In this document: positions 45,485 to 55,584 of the stretch, piece after piece
Numbering within the stretch: position 1 is the stretch's first letter
Layout of the letters: each line of letters begins with the position of its first letter
Source: Viscum album
Lineage: Eukaryota; Streptophyta; Magnoliopsida; Santalales; Viscaceae
Direction of reading: 5' to 3'
Length of the DNA: 64,000 bases
NCBI GenBank assembly: GCA_963277665.1
Contig: OY728121.1
Location: 960,044,097 to 960,108,096 of the forward strand
Notes under the pieces: model-generated
What the model was told of the DNA's origin: nothing
Database searches by the model: none
What the model saw: the letters and a program-made list of their open reading frames with translations, nothing else
Position numbers and translations under genes: made by a program

Positions 45485-45660
45485 ATTATCAGCGCTATAA
45501 AAAATCGCTGATAAAGGGGGACCTTTATCATCGCTAGTAAAAAAACACTGATAAAGTCCCATTATCAGTACTTTTTTACTAGTGCTGATAAAGACCCCCC
45601 TTTATCAACGTTTTTTTATTAGTGTTGATAAATGACCCCTTTATCAATGTTGGATGAACC
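45485..45660. repeat. Right subterminal array of CACTA-like 2
   Basis: Units such as TTATCAGCGCTATAAAAAAT, CGCTGATAAAGG and TTTTTTACTAGTGCTGATAA. Confidence 0.6.
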
Positions 45661-45676
45661 CAAATTTGTAGTAGCG

Positions 45677-45932
45677 ATGATTTGAACTATGGCTACTGGT
45701 CTATTTCCACAGTTACAGTCCATGGTTATAAGTTGGCATGGCAGAAGCTATAGCCACGGTTCAAACTGTGGTTATAGGTTTAGTGCCACGGTTCTCAGCC
45801 ATGACTATATCCTCTTCCCTATTGCCACATCAATAGGATCCATGACCTACTAAACCATGGCTATTACCTATAGCCACATTTTTTGTGTCTATATCCATGA
45901 TTATAAACTGTGGCTATAACTTAAGTTTATAG
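45677..45932. mobile_element. End of a second CACTA-type family
   Basis: Tandem and inverted units of TATAGCCACGGTTCAAAC-like sequence (ATGGCTAT / CTGTGGTTATA) lead to AGTTTATAGTAGTG at about 45919-45932, the inverse of CACTACTATAAAC. Only one end is visible; its partner may have been lost or overwritten by CACTA-like 2. Confidence 0.5.
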
Positions 45933-46084
45933 TAGTGGTCTGTCTCACGATTCACCTTGATTCATTCATCATTGATCTTCAATCCCAATCCGACAATGAA
46001 GAGCGCTTCCTCATCCTCTCTAATGTCCCAAGGTTATGTGTCTAACCCTAAATATTTTCTATGACAACACATTTATAGAGGAGG
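45933..46084. other. Unassigned spacer
   Basis: A short stretch between the CACTA-type end and the LTR of E. No feature seen. Confidence 0.4.
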
Positions 46085-46607
46085 TATAGTGACCCAAGCC
46101 TTTTACACATATTATTTCATGATTTTAGGCATAATTATCCATTAAATACAAACTAAGGATCGAAAAGTCTAGGGTCTTTGGAAGACTAGGTGCATAAATA
46201 AAAATCATGAAACTAGAATAAAACATATATTTTTTAATCTCCATAATGATCTCCTAACTTTTTTTTAGATCCTACAACTACATAGGATAACCTGGGGAAT
46301 ACATAGACAAAAGGATTGAGTTAAAAATCTCAGTAAGGGGATAAACATGGAAATGAAGTATAACACATGAGTCAAAAGACATAACATGATAACATAAAAG
46401 GCATGACTCTTAAACAAACACATGGAGGCATGCAGAACATGCAATCACATGATCATGAAAAAATAGGAATGTGGAAGCAACATATAACATGACTTAAACA
46501 TGAGTCAAAGCTAACTACCAAGACTATATCACATGGTGGACAGAGTCCCATAATGGATTAGGTTCACTCCTCAATCCCATACATAATGTCTCATGAGACT
46601 AAAACAT

Positions 46608-46642
46608 CACCCAATGCATTGTAACGCTATTTGGGTACACCC
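46608..46642 (-). promoter_or_regulatory. R/U5 palindromic motif, E LTR
   Basis: ACCCAATGCATTGTAACGCT on the plus strand: the core AATGCATT is kept but the flanking G-G and AGCGCT each carry changes. Confidence 0.5.
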
Positions 46643-47104
46643 ATCATAGCATGTACATGCATATGTGTGCCACATAAAGAAATCAAATATGAGATATAAT
46701 CATAAGAGTTACCCATGGAAAGAAATGGTTTTTGTAATCATGTCATAATGAAAAACCAAAGGGCGTATCATAGTGTTATCCATGAAAGAAGGGATTTAAA
46801 TTATTATTGGAAATTCATAAGGGAAATATAAGAATGGATCATGAGTAATGAAGTCCTACTGAAGTGAAAACATGAAAATGAGTGGCTAGGTAACTTTAGA
46901 AATGTGCCACTTAAGCATAGTTTTAGGGAAAAGAATAAACAGTCTTTAAAGAGGATATAAGTATAATTATTTCCATAAAACTTAAAATGAACTAAATTTT
47001 TTTCCATGATAAATTGAGTGATATTAGAAAAATATTAGAGTCTTTAAATAGTTTATGTAGTGATCTTGGAAATGGGTAAGAAACAGAGAAGTTCCCTTTA
47101 ATCA

Positions 47105-47120
47105 GGATTGCTTATCGAGA
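47105..47120. repeat. 16-bp target duplication, left copy
   Basis: GGATTGCTTATCGAGA, repeated exactly at 56316-56331. Confidence 0.85.
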
Positions 47121-47127
47121 GCCCGCG

Positions 47128-47205
47128 GGGTACAGGTGAGTTGGTTAAAGGCAGTGGCGTCCTGACCCAGAGGTTCCGGGTTCGAGTCCTCACAAGGCAA
47201 CGCGC
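47128..47205 (+). repeat. tRNA-derived head 1 of the retroposon
   Basis: An A-box-like GTGAGTTGGTTAAAGGC at 47137-47153 and a perfect B box GGGTTCGAGTCC near 47179-47190. No complete cloverleaf, so it is a SINE head rather than a functional tRNA gene. Confidence 0.6.
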
Positions 47206-47220
47206 ACTATATGCTAGCAA

Positions 47221-47488
47221 ACCACTCTTGGGCCCCTCTACCCCATTGGGAACTGGCCTAAGCCCAAGGTTTATCCACCTTGGGCCTCGCTAGGGACGTG
47301 CGACGCGCAGGTGGGCAGGCCAACCCAATACCTCATTACCCAAACAACACGTTTACCACTCGTGGGCCTCTCTACCCCATTGGGAACTAGCCTAAGCCCA
47401 AGGGTTGGCCACCTTGGGCCACGCTGGGGACGTGCGGCGCGCAGGTGGGCAAGCCAGGCCAATACCTCATTACCCAAACAACACGTTT
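47221..47488 (+). repeat. Tandem duplication, two units of 134 bp
   Basis: Units 47221-47354 and 47355-47488 both start ACCACTC and end CAACACGTTT, with about a dozen differences. They are unusually GC-rich (CTTGGGCC, GACGTGCG) for this window. Confidence 0.8.
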
Positions 47489-47496
47489 GCACATGA

Positions 47497-47516
47497 GCCT
47501 CAACCCAGTTGGTGAG
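47497..47516 (+). repeat. tRNA-derived head 2, A-box part, split by element D
   Basis: CAACCCAGTTGGTGAG looks like an A box. Its B box, GGTTCAAAACCAGG, lies at 55614-55627 on the other side of D. Bringing the sides together with one GTGAG copy gives normal SINE-head spacing. Confidence 0.55.
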
Positions 47517-47719
47517 TGTAACGACCCGAAATTTTGAATAAATCTTGTTTCCTAATTTTATGTGTTATTTTATTTTTATACTCAACAAAAATGTTTCATT
47601 TGATAACATGAGTATAATTAAAATGAGACCGTTGGGTTTTGACTGTTATATGACCATTGGTCAATATGACCGCTGTAAACTAAACGTTTCGATTATTGTC
47701 TCTAAATACAAGTAATCTT

Positions 47720-47977
47720 AGTAGTCTTGGACCGATCGAAGCCCATCTAACAGAACTTGGGAAGGAGGTAGCACCACTGGGCTTTTCTCTGGACCATACC
47801 CAAGCCGAACTTCATCGTGTGAAGCTAGAACGGAATCTCCTTTGCGAGAAGTTCAAACTGATAGAAATTACTACTCGTGCGATGTTGGTCGAGCCTCCCT
47901 CAGATTCTCTCACCTTAGCACACCTTACACTTAGGTCCCATGCTGGTGTGATAAGGGGCTATGTAAGGAGACCGTAA
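47720..47977 (+). pseudogene. U3 reading frame of D, 5' LTR copy (start codon deleted)
   Basis: An uninterrupted reading with S-S-L-G-P-I-E-A-H-L-T-E-L-G-K-E-V, L-G-F-S-L-D-H-T-Q-A-E-L, K-F-K-L-I-E-I-T-T-R-A-M-L, E-P-P-S-D-S, H-L-T-L-R-S and V-I-R-G-Y-V-R-R-P, then stop. Unlike the 3' copy it has no internal stop, but the 39-bp deletion removed its ATG and the TATA-like sequence before it. Confidence 0.55.
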
Positions 47978-48912
47978 CTGCCTTATGTAATCCTTTGTTT
48001 TACATAAAAATTGGGATTTCTGCTTATGATGAAGTTTATGAATTTTCAAATGACCGGATAAATATAGTATGCATATTTTTGATGAATTTTAGAAAAAAAT
48101 ATTTTAAAAATGTTTATGTAAACCTTAAATAATTAAAAATGTGTAATGATTTTCAAAAAATGGTCTTCTAAAATTATATTCAGTACGAAATTTAGAGTCT
48201 AATAAGATCAACTTGATTTTTGATGAATAGTAAATTATGAATAGTGATTTTATGCTTAGGATTAGTAATGTGACCAAATGGATTAGTAATCTCACTTAAA
48301 GAAAGTATTAATATAATCTAGGCACCTTGATTAAGTAATGTGATTCAATAAAATGGTTAAATAACGGTTTCATAAATTATTAGTCAAGTATTAGTTTTTT
48401 CGGGTGAATAGTGTTTTTTAATTAAAAATTAAATTAAAAATAATTAGAAAATTATTTTTATAAAATGGATTTCATTTTTGAACTCAGAGCACCGATATTA
48501 TGTTATGGTAATTTTTCTGAAAAAAATGAATTTTCGGTGAATAGTGTATTTATTTAAAAATTAAATTAAAAATATTTAGAAAATTATTTTTATAAAATGG
48601 AGTTCATTTTTGTAATCATAGCATTGATATTTGGTTAAGGTAAAATTTTGGGATTTTTCTGAGAAATATGAATTTTCAGTGAATAGAAAAAAAGCAGTTT
48701 TAGGGTTTCGGTATGTTTAATGACATCATAACTGTGTCATGGTGATGCCATGAGATATTTTAAGGGTTGGCTGACCAAAGGTGATGAATTATTGTATTGG
48801 GGGCCCCATGTGGCCTAACTTCATTGGAAATATCATGGGAGAGCACATGGTTTTGAGAAAACCACTTGTGAGGTGTCCCTTGGCCATTAATGCCTTGTCC
48901 CCTCACTTTTCC

Positions 48913-48920
48913 TATAAATA
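48913..48920 (+). promoter_or_regulatory. TATA box, D 5' LTR
   Basis: CCTATAAATACC, about 1.4 kb into the LTR. The same sequence is at 53799-53806 in the 3' LTR and, as CTATAAATACCC, in A. Confidence 0.6.
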
Positions 48921-49034
48921 CCAAGCCATTCTCTCATACTTTGGACTCCAAAATCATTATCAACGACGTTCTGGTCTCCTTACCTCCCAAGGAGTCCTCC
49001 CAAGGTTCCCCCAAGCCCTCAAGGTCCCAACCAT

Positions 49035-49860
49035 TGACTTTTAAGAGTTACGTTTAAGGTAAGGGATCCGACCTCTCTCTTTCTTTTCAAGTAATCTCTT
49101 TTATGTCATTTCTTTTATGCTCCATGTTCTTATGTTGGAGGATGTTATTATATATTCATATTACTTCCCTTTTCATGTTCATATGATGAGATACCGCCTC
49201 TTTCTCTCATCGATTTATTTTAAGAATGTTTAAGTGGTGCCGTTTGGCTGCCAAATTTTTAAGAGATTCTTTCACCATTCTCGTTTTCAAGTTCTATTTT
49301 CTTGTCAAGTCTTTCAAGTTACTTTTTGATTATGTTGGGGTATGATATATATATCTATCATACTTATCTTTTATGATCATATGATGAGAGACCCCATTTT
49401 ATCTCTTCAATTCAGTATTTTGAAGTTTTAAGTGGTGCCGTTAGGCTGCCGAATTTTTAAGGGATTCTTTCACCCTTCTCATTTTTCAAAGTTCTACTTT
49501 CATGTCAAGTATTTCAAGTTCCTTTTTAATTATGTTGTGGTTTTATATCTATATCTATCATACTTAACTCTTATTTTCATATGATGAGGGACCCTATTTG
49601 ATCTTTTCAATTCATTTTTGTTGAAGTTTAAGTGACGTCGTTAGGCTGCTGAATTTTCATAAGAGAAATCTAATTTTTTTCTTCCTTCCATGTTTTTCAT
49701 TTCAAATGGTATGTCCTTAAAATTTCATTACCATATTCATATATTCTTCATATTCGGTCCCTCTACTGTTTTATGGGTCATTTATGATTTTTTGACCCAT
49801 GTCCCCTCTCTTTTCAATGTTTTCTAAAACCTCGTAACATAGCCGTTATGCTGCAGAATT
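49035..49860 (+). repeat. Tandem repeats of about 199 bp in D 5' LTR
   Basis: The anchor TAAGTG followed by GTTAGGCTGCCGAATTTT occurs at 49231, 49429 and 49629, with a weaker related unit (AGCCGTTATGCTGCAGAATT) near 49843. Each unit also carries ATGTTGGGGTATGATAT and a CATATGATGAGAGACC-like stretch. The 3' LTR has the same array at about 54118-54725. Confidence 0.75.
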
Positions 49861-50170
49861 TCTGTCTCAAAATGTCTCTCTCTTTTTCTAAAGTTATTTT
49901 ATTTTATTAAGTGAATAATCAAAGATCTTTATTCCAAAGGGGTATTCACATATATACCAAAATTTTCTATTTTAAATTCTGGGATTTACATACATGAGAC
50001 CCACCTTCCTTTTTTGTGGGTTTTAAAGTGACATAAATATCATGTCTTTAAAGCAGTTTTAAAAAATTATGATTATGAAATGAAACCCATTTATTTTATG
50101 CTATATGGGTTGTTTATGAAATGATTGATGATAATATATGTGTATCAAATGATAACAAAGACAAATTTAA

Positions 50171-50205
50171 GGGTGCGCCCTGATAGCGCTCCAATGCATT
50201 GGGTA
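50171..50205 (+). promoter_or_regulatory. R/U5 palindromic motif, D 5' LTR
   Basis: The most complete copy: GGGTGCGCCC (3-bp stem, 4-base loop), then AGCGCT, then CCAATGCATTGG. Confidence 0.6.
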
Positions 50206-50696
50206 ATGATGTAACCACTAGAGATTACAATTTTCACGATATCTTGGTGAATAACCTTGGTAATTTTCAAATGACACCTTGGGGATGGACCTTGGTGATA
50301 TGTTCATGATTGTCTATGTTAAATGAAGTATCCACATCTTACAGTTATGAAAAATTTTATTTTTATTATGATATTCCACATGATTTCTTTCTCATGCCTT
50401 AAAGTTCTTTTTCATGACATAGTTGAAGTATCTCAAGTTCACATGTTAAATGTTTCTCTTGTTTCCCTTACTGGACCTTCTTCTCACCCTTTATTTTGAT
50501 GTATGTACCCAGGTTATGAGATTCAGTAATGAACCTAGGATGAACTTAAGTATAATCCTTTCAAGTGTTTAAGAAGAATGTTTTATGTTGTTTTCATGTA
50601 TTATGTTCCTGGTTTCCAAGACACTAAACCTTAAAGATCCTCAGTTTTGTGTAATGTAATGAAAGTTTAATGATAAAAGAAAGTCGGGATGTCATA

Positions 50697-50711
50697 GTTG
50701 GTATCAAAGTA
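50697..50711 (+). other. Primer binding site, element D
   Basis: GTTGGTATCAAAGTA follows the LTR directly, with one mismatch to the Met-tRNA site in the first twelve positions after GT. Confidence 0.85.
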
Positions 50712-50809
50712 TGGTTTAGTTATTTGTGGAAATTAGGATATGAAAACTTTAGGAAAAACCCTATAGAAAAGTTTAAATATAGGAAATATTTCTGGTATTT
50801 TGGTGAGTA

Positions 50810-51005
50810 TTGAGTAAGGGGTTGCCAAGAAAATACATCCTTGTCTGGATACGAGCAGGTAGAGGTGGCTCTGGCACAAATGTACATAGGGGTAAAACCC
50901 GAAAACACTGCTTTGAGCTAGACTCGAATGGGAACTGGTACACGACAACGGGCCTTGCTGCACTCTTGGTTACGACACTCCCGGGGGATATGCTTTGGTA
51001 AATTC
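50810..51005 (+). other. Conserved leader block of D
   Basis: Nearly base-for-base like the F leader (63440-63640). Landmarks are CTTGTCTGGATACGAGCAGG, GAGCTAGACTCGAATGGGAA, ACACGACAA and CTCCCGGGGGATATG. A frame of about 63 codons crosses it in D and F, but it lacks an ATG in both. Confidence 0.65.
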
Positions 51006-51224
51006 ATAATCTTAGTATGAACCATTGTTAAAGGAACAAAGATAAAATAAAATAAAGATTCACATAAGAATATATGATCATGGATAACCTAGATGGGAAC
51101 CTAGGGGATCACAAGTTAGGGTATACTTTTCTTCTACAAGTTATCCTTATATGCTTTAAGTTACTTTTCATGATTATTGGCTAAGTATTCAAGCCCCTAA
51201 TTGTACTTTATTTTCATAGTTAAT

Positions 51225-51405
51225 GGCGGGAAATGGAAGAACATGTCCCAATAACCAATGTGATAGGAAATGCGACGATTGCCGTATTAATATGACAGAG
51301 ATGATTAGGGGATTAAAAGATGATTATTATTTTGGAAGACGTTCACTATTTTGGGGACCCTATATGATCGAGGTAAATAGATTACTACGGTATTTTCATT
51401 GAGGT
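51225..51405 (+). pseudogene. gag: Residual gag start of D
   Basis: ATG at 51225 opens M-A-G-N-G-R-T-C-P-N-N-Q-C-D-R-K-C-D-D-C, matching F's gag start (M-A-G-N-R-R-T-R-A-N-N). After about 30 codons the similarity stops and the frame ends near 51402. The remainder of the interior (about 51400-52330) is non-coding and of unknown origin. Confidence 0.65.
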
Positions 51406-52337
51406 GTAAGGTTGACTTATATTTTGAAGAATCGATGAATTTAAGGTGGACTTATACTAATTTAGGTTACTTATGGGAATGATTAACCTATCTTGGGTAA
51501 AATATGTTTAGGTTAGCTACTTTTGTTATAAGATGTTAGGAGTGGTTGATGTTGTTTGGAGATGAACAATGAAGTTTATTTTGGAAGACTATGTTATCAA
51601 ATCCTTCTTGTATTTGGGTTTCAATCTTAGTTTGGGTTATTTTGATGAATTTTAAGGACAATTATTTACAGAATGGTCTATGATGAACTTTGGGTAGTAC
51701 CATGGAACTTTGAAGATTTAAAAGTAGTTTCCATTCCTATGGGATTATTTCTTTTTGAAGAGTTTTTTTACCTTACCCTTTCTATTTTTGGGATAATGTT
51801 TAAAGATAGAAGAAATAGATAGTTAATATTTTTTGGATTATGTGATTCTCTAGAAGATGATTCTAGTGAGACCAAGTAGTTTTGAATGCTCATCATTTGG
51901 AGAAAAGATTAATTTTGGTAGAAACTTATTAAAGTATGAAACTCTACATAAAGGTAGGTATATTTTATTATGTTTTTGTTCTATTTAGTAAATGAATTCC
52001 TCAAAATTATAAAAAAGAGCGTAAAACAAAAACATTGTTGGTTTACGTTTCCTGCTAGGCAATCAAAGACCGTTTATACACATCATAATTTTGGGATTTT
52101 CTTATGGTTAAATTTCTCCTAATCAGGTTTTCTATCACTCTCCCTTAGAACTTAACCCTTTGTTTTCTCCTCCATGTCCATGTTTTCCTACATGGAATCC
52201 TAGTGTGGGTTAACTCGGGTGACCTTTGTACTTCCCTTTCTTTCTTTTAAAGTAATAGTTTTACTAACTCCTTTTCTGATGTGGGACTTTCAATGAAATT
52301 TCAAAACCCAATATTAAAAATTGCAAGGACACAATTT
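51406..52337 (+). other. Non-coding filler inside D
   Basis: AT-rich sequence in place of gag-pol. It has no protease, RT or integrase motif in any frame and no match I recognise elsewhere in the window. Confidence 0.5.
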
Positions 52338-52338
52338 C

Positions 52339-52353
52339 TTAAGGGGGGAAGAT
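52339..52353 (+). other. Polypurine tract, element D
   Basis: TTAAGGGGGGAAGAT, abutting the 3' LTR. Confidence 0.85.
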
Positions 52354-52583
52354 TGTAACGACCCGAAATTTTGAATAAATCTTGTTTCCTAATTTTATGT
52401 GTTATTTTATTTTTATACTCAACAAAAATGTTTCATTTGATAACATGAGTATAATTAAAATGAGACCGTTGGGTTTTGACTGTTATATGACCATTGGTCA
52501 ATATGACCGCTGTAAACTAAACGTTTCGATTATTGTCTCTAAATACAAGTAATCTTGGTTAATTATTATATAAAGAAGATTTG

Positions 52584-52853
52584 ATGGCCTCACCCAGTAG
52601 TCTTGGACCGATCAAAGCCCATCTAACAGAACTTGGGAAGGAGGTAGCACCACTGGGCTTTGCTCTGGACCATACCCAAGCCGAACTTCATCGTGTGAAG
52701 CTATAACGGAATCGCCTTTACGAGAAGTTCAAACTGATAGAAATTACTACTCGTGAGATGTTGGCCGAGCCTCCCTCAGATTCTCTCACCTTAGCACACC
52801 TTACACGTAGGTCCTATGCTGGTGTGATAAGGGGCTATGTAAGGAGACCGTAA
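52584..52853 (+). pseudogene. U3 reading frame of D, 3' LTR copy (internal stop)
   Basis: ATG at 52584, M-A-S-P-S-S-L-G-P-I-K-A-H-L-T-E-L, 90 codons in all. One stop replaces the Glu after K-L at codon 41, and the 5' copy has Glu there. The TATA-like box lies only 17 bases before the ATG, so a transcript from it might start inside the frame, unlike in LTR1-LTR3. Confidence 0.55.
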
Positions 52854-55055
52854 CTGCCTTGTGTAATCCTTTGTTTTAAATAAAAATTGGTATTTCGGCT
52901 TATGATGAAGTTTATGAATTTTCAAATAACCGGATAAATATAGTATGCATATTTTTGATGAATTTTAGAAAAAGGATATTTTAAAAATGTTTATGTAAAC
53001 CTTAAATAATTAAAAATGTGTAATGATTTTCAAAAAATGGTCTTCTAAAATTATGTTCAGTAAGAAATTTAGAGTTTAATAAGATCAACTTGATTTTTGA
53101 TGAATAGTAAATTATGAATAGTGATTTTATGCTTAGGATTAGTAATGTGACCAAATGGATTAGTAATCTCACTTAAAGAAAGTATTAATATAATCTAGGC
53201 ACCTTGATTAAGTAATGTGATTCAATAAAATGGTTAAATAACGGTTTCATAAATTATTAGTCAAGTATTAGTTTTTTCAGGTGAATAGTGTTTTTTAATT
53301 AAAAAATAAATTAAAAATAATTAGAATTTTTTTTTATAAAATGGATTTCATTTTTGAACTCAGAGCACCAATATTATGTTATGGTAATTTTTGGGGATTT
53401 TTCTGAAAAAATGAATTTTTGGTGAATAGTGTATTTATTTAAAAATTAAATTAAAAATATTTAGAAAATTATTTTTATAAAATGGATTTCATTTTTGTAA
53501 TCATAGAATTGATATTTGTTTAAGGTAAAATTTTGGGATTTTTCTGAGAAAGATGAATTTTCAGTGAATAGAAAAAAAAGCAGTTTTAGGGTTTCAGTAT
53601 GTTTAATGACATCATAACTGTGTCATGGTGATTTCATGAGATATTTTAAGGGTTGTACGAACAAAGGTAATGAATTATTGTATTGGGGGCCCCATGTGGC
53701 CTAACTTCATTGGAAATATCACGGGAGAGCACATGGTTTTGAGAAAAACACTTGTGAGGCGTCCCTTGGCCATTAATGCCTTGTCCCCTCACTTTCCCTA
53801 TAAATACCAAGCCATTCTCTCATCCTTTGGACTCCAAAATAATTATCAACGATTTTATGGTATCCGTACCTCCCAAGGAGTCATCCCAAGGTTCCTCAAT
53901 CCCTCAAGGTCCCAACCATTGAGTTTTAAGAGTTACGTTTAAGGTACGAGATCCGACCTCTCTCTTTCTTTTCAAGTAATCTCTTTTATGTAATTTCTTT
54001 TATGCTCCATGTTCTTATGTTGGAGGATGTTCTTATATATTCATCTTACTGCCCTTTTCATGTTCATATGATGAGAGACCGCCTCTTTCTCTCATCAATT
54101 TATTTTAAGAATGTTTAAGTGGCGCCGTTAGGCTGCCGAATTTTTAAGAGATTCTTTCACCATTCTCGTTTTCAAGTTCTATTTTCTTGTCAAGTCTTTC
54201 AAGTTACTTTTTTATTATGTTGGGGTATGATATCTATATCTATCATACTAATATTTTATGATCATATTATGAGAGACCCCATTTGATCTCTTCAATTCAG
54301 TATTTTGATGTTTTAAGTGGTGTCGTTAGACTGCCGAATTTTTAGGGGATTCTTTCACCCTTCTCATTTTTCAAAGTTCTACTTTCAGGTCAAGTCTTTC
54401 AAGTTCCTTTTTAATTATGTTGGGGTATGATATCTATATCTATCATACTTAACTCTTATGTTCATATGATGAGGGACCCTATTTTATCTTTTCAATTCAT
54501 TTTTGTTGAAGTTTAAGTGACGCCGTTAGGCTGCCGAATTTTCATAAGAGAAATCTAATTTTTGTTTTCCTTCCATGTTTTTCATTTCAAATGGTATGTC
54601 CTTAAAATTTAATTACCATGTTCATACATTTTTCATATTCGGTCCCTCTACTGTTTTATGGGTCATTTATGATTTTTTGACCCATGTCCCCTCTCTTTTC
54701 AATGTTTTCTAAAACCTCGTAACATAGCCGTTATGCTGCAGAATTTCCGTCTCAAAATGTCTATCTCTTTTTCTAAAGTTATTTTATTTTATTAAGTGAA
54801 TAATAAAAGCTCTTTCTTCTAAAGGGGTATTCACATATATACCAAAATTTTCTATTTTAAATTCTGGGATTTACATACATGAGACCCACCTTCCTTTTCT
54901 GTGGGTTTTAAAGTGACATAAAGATCATGTCTTTAAAGCAGTTTTAAAACATTATGATTATGAAATGAAACCCATTTCTTTTATACTATATGGGTTGTTT
55001 ATGAAATGATTTATGATGATATATGTGGCTCACATGATAACAAGGACAAATTTAA

Positions 55056-55090
55056 GGGTGTGCCCTGATAGCGCTCTAATGCATTGGGTA
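55056..55090 (+). promoter_or_regulatory. R/U5 palindromic motif, D 3' LTR
   Basis: AGCGCTCTAATGCATTGGG: one C-to-T change relative to the 5' LTR. Confidence 0.55.
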
Positions 55091-55584
55091 ATGATGTAAC
55101 CACTAGAGATTACAATTTTTATGATATCTTGGTGAATAACCTTGGTAATTTTCAAATGACACCTTGGGGATGGACCTTGGTGATATGTTCATGATTTTCT
55201 ATGTTAAATGAAGTAGCCACATCTTAAAGTTATGAAAAATTTTATTTTTTTTATGATATTCCACATGATTTATTTCTCATGCCTTAAAGTTCTTTTTCAT
55301 GACATAGTTGAAGTATCTTAAGTTCACATGTTAAATGTTTCTCTTGTTTCCCTTACTGGGCCTTCTGCTCACCCTTTCTTTTGATATATGTCCCCAGGTT
55401 ATGAGATGAAGTAATGAACCTAGAATGAACTTAAGGAGAAGCCTTTAAAGTGTTTAAGAAGAATGTTTTATGTTGTTTTCATGTATTATGTTCCTGGTTT
55501 CCAAGACACTAAACCTTAAAGATCCTCAGTTTTGTGTAATGTAATGAAAGTTTATGTTATAAAAAGGAAGGATGTCATAGTGAG

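Larger units (their letters stand above)
43019..45676. mobile_element. CACTA-like transposon 2, same family as 1, inverted
   Basis: Left end CACTAATGCAAATCTA at 43019. Right end TTTGTAGTAGCG at 45665-45676, the inverse of CACTACTACAAA with one change. Flanking triplets TTG and ATG agree in two of three positions. Subterminal arrays of the same TTATCAGCGCT type as in CACTA-like 1 lie at both ends, and the right arm matches the left arm of element 1 inverted. It contains two tRNA-derived insertions and no transposase. Confidence 0.55.
46085..47120 (-). repeat. 3' LTR of element E, U5-side part
   Basis: Begins TATAGTGACCC, the inverse of an LTR end (compare A: GGCTAGG...ATA). The next 250 bases match the inverted end of A's LTR (AAAAGGCTTGGG/ GGCTAGG, AGTCTAGGGTCTTTGGAAGAC, AAGTTAGGAGATCATTATGG inverted). 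The R/U5 motif is at 46608-46642. The LTR is cut at 47120 by a retroposon and continues at 56332. Confidence 0.65.
47517..50696 (+). repeat. 5' LTR of element D
   Basis: Starts TGTAACGACCCG, ends GATGTCATA. The TATA box TATAAATA at 48913-48920 is the probable start site region of the full RNA. Relative to the 3' LTR it lacks 39 bases after 47719, together with the start codon of the U3 frame. Confidence 0.92.
47517..55579 (+). mobile_element. Young non-autonomous gypsy element D
   Basis: Two near-identical 3.2-kb LTRs flank an interior of only about 1.66 kb. Target duplication GTGAG (47512-47516 and 55580-55584) is perfect. The interior keeps the primer site, the conserved leader, the first codons of gag and the polypurine tract; everything from capsid to chromodomain is gone. 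It has the properties of a large retrotransposon derivative moved by proteins of another copy. It is inserted inside the SINE retroposon. Confidence 0.88.
52354..55579 (+). repeat. 3' LTR of element D
   Basis: Differs from the 5' LTR by scattered single bases, a few short indels and the 39-bp segment at 52557-52595 present only here. Contains a TATA-like TATATAAAG at 52567-52575, the U3 frame, the main TATA at 53799-53806, the 199-bp repeats and the R/U5 motif at 55056-55090 (one base changed in the palindrome). Confidence 0.92.

Noticed and set aside
47271..47496. Frames of 60-73 codons on both strands near 47.3 kb
   Set aside because: By-products of the GC-rich 134-bp tandem duplication; both strands are open and the translations are mutually repetitive.
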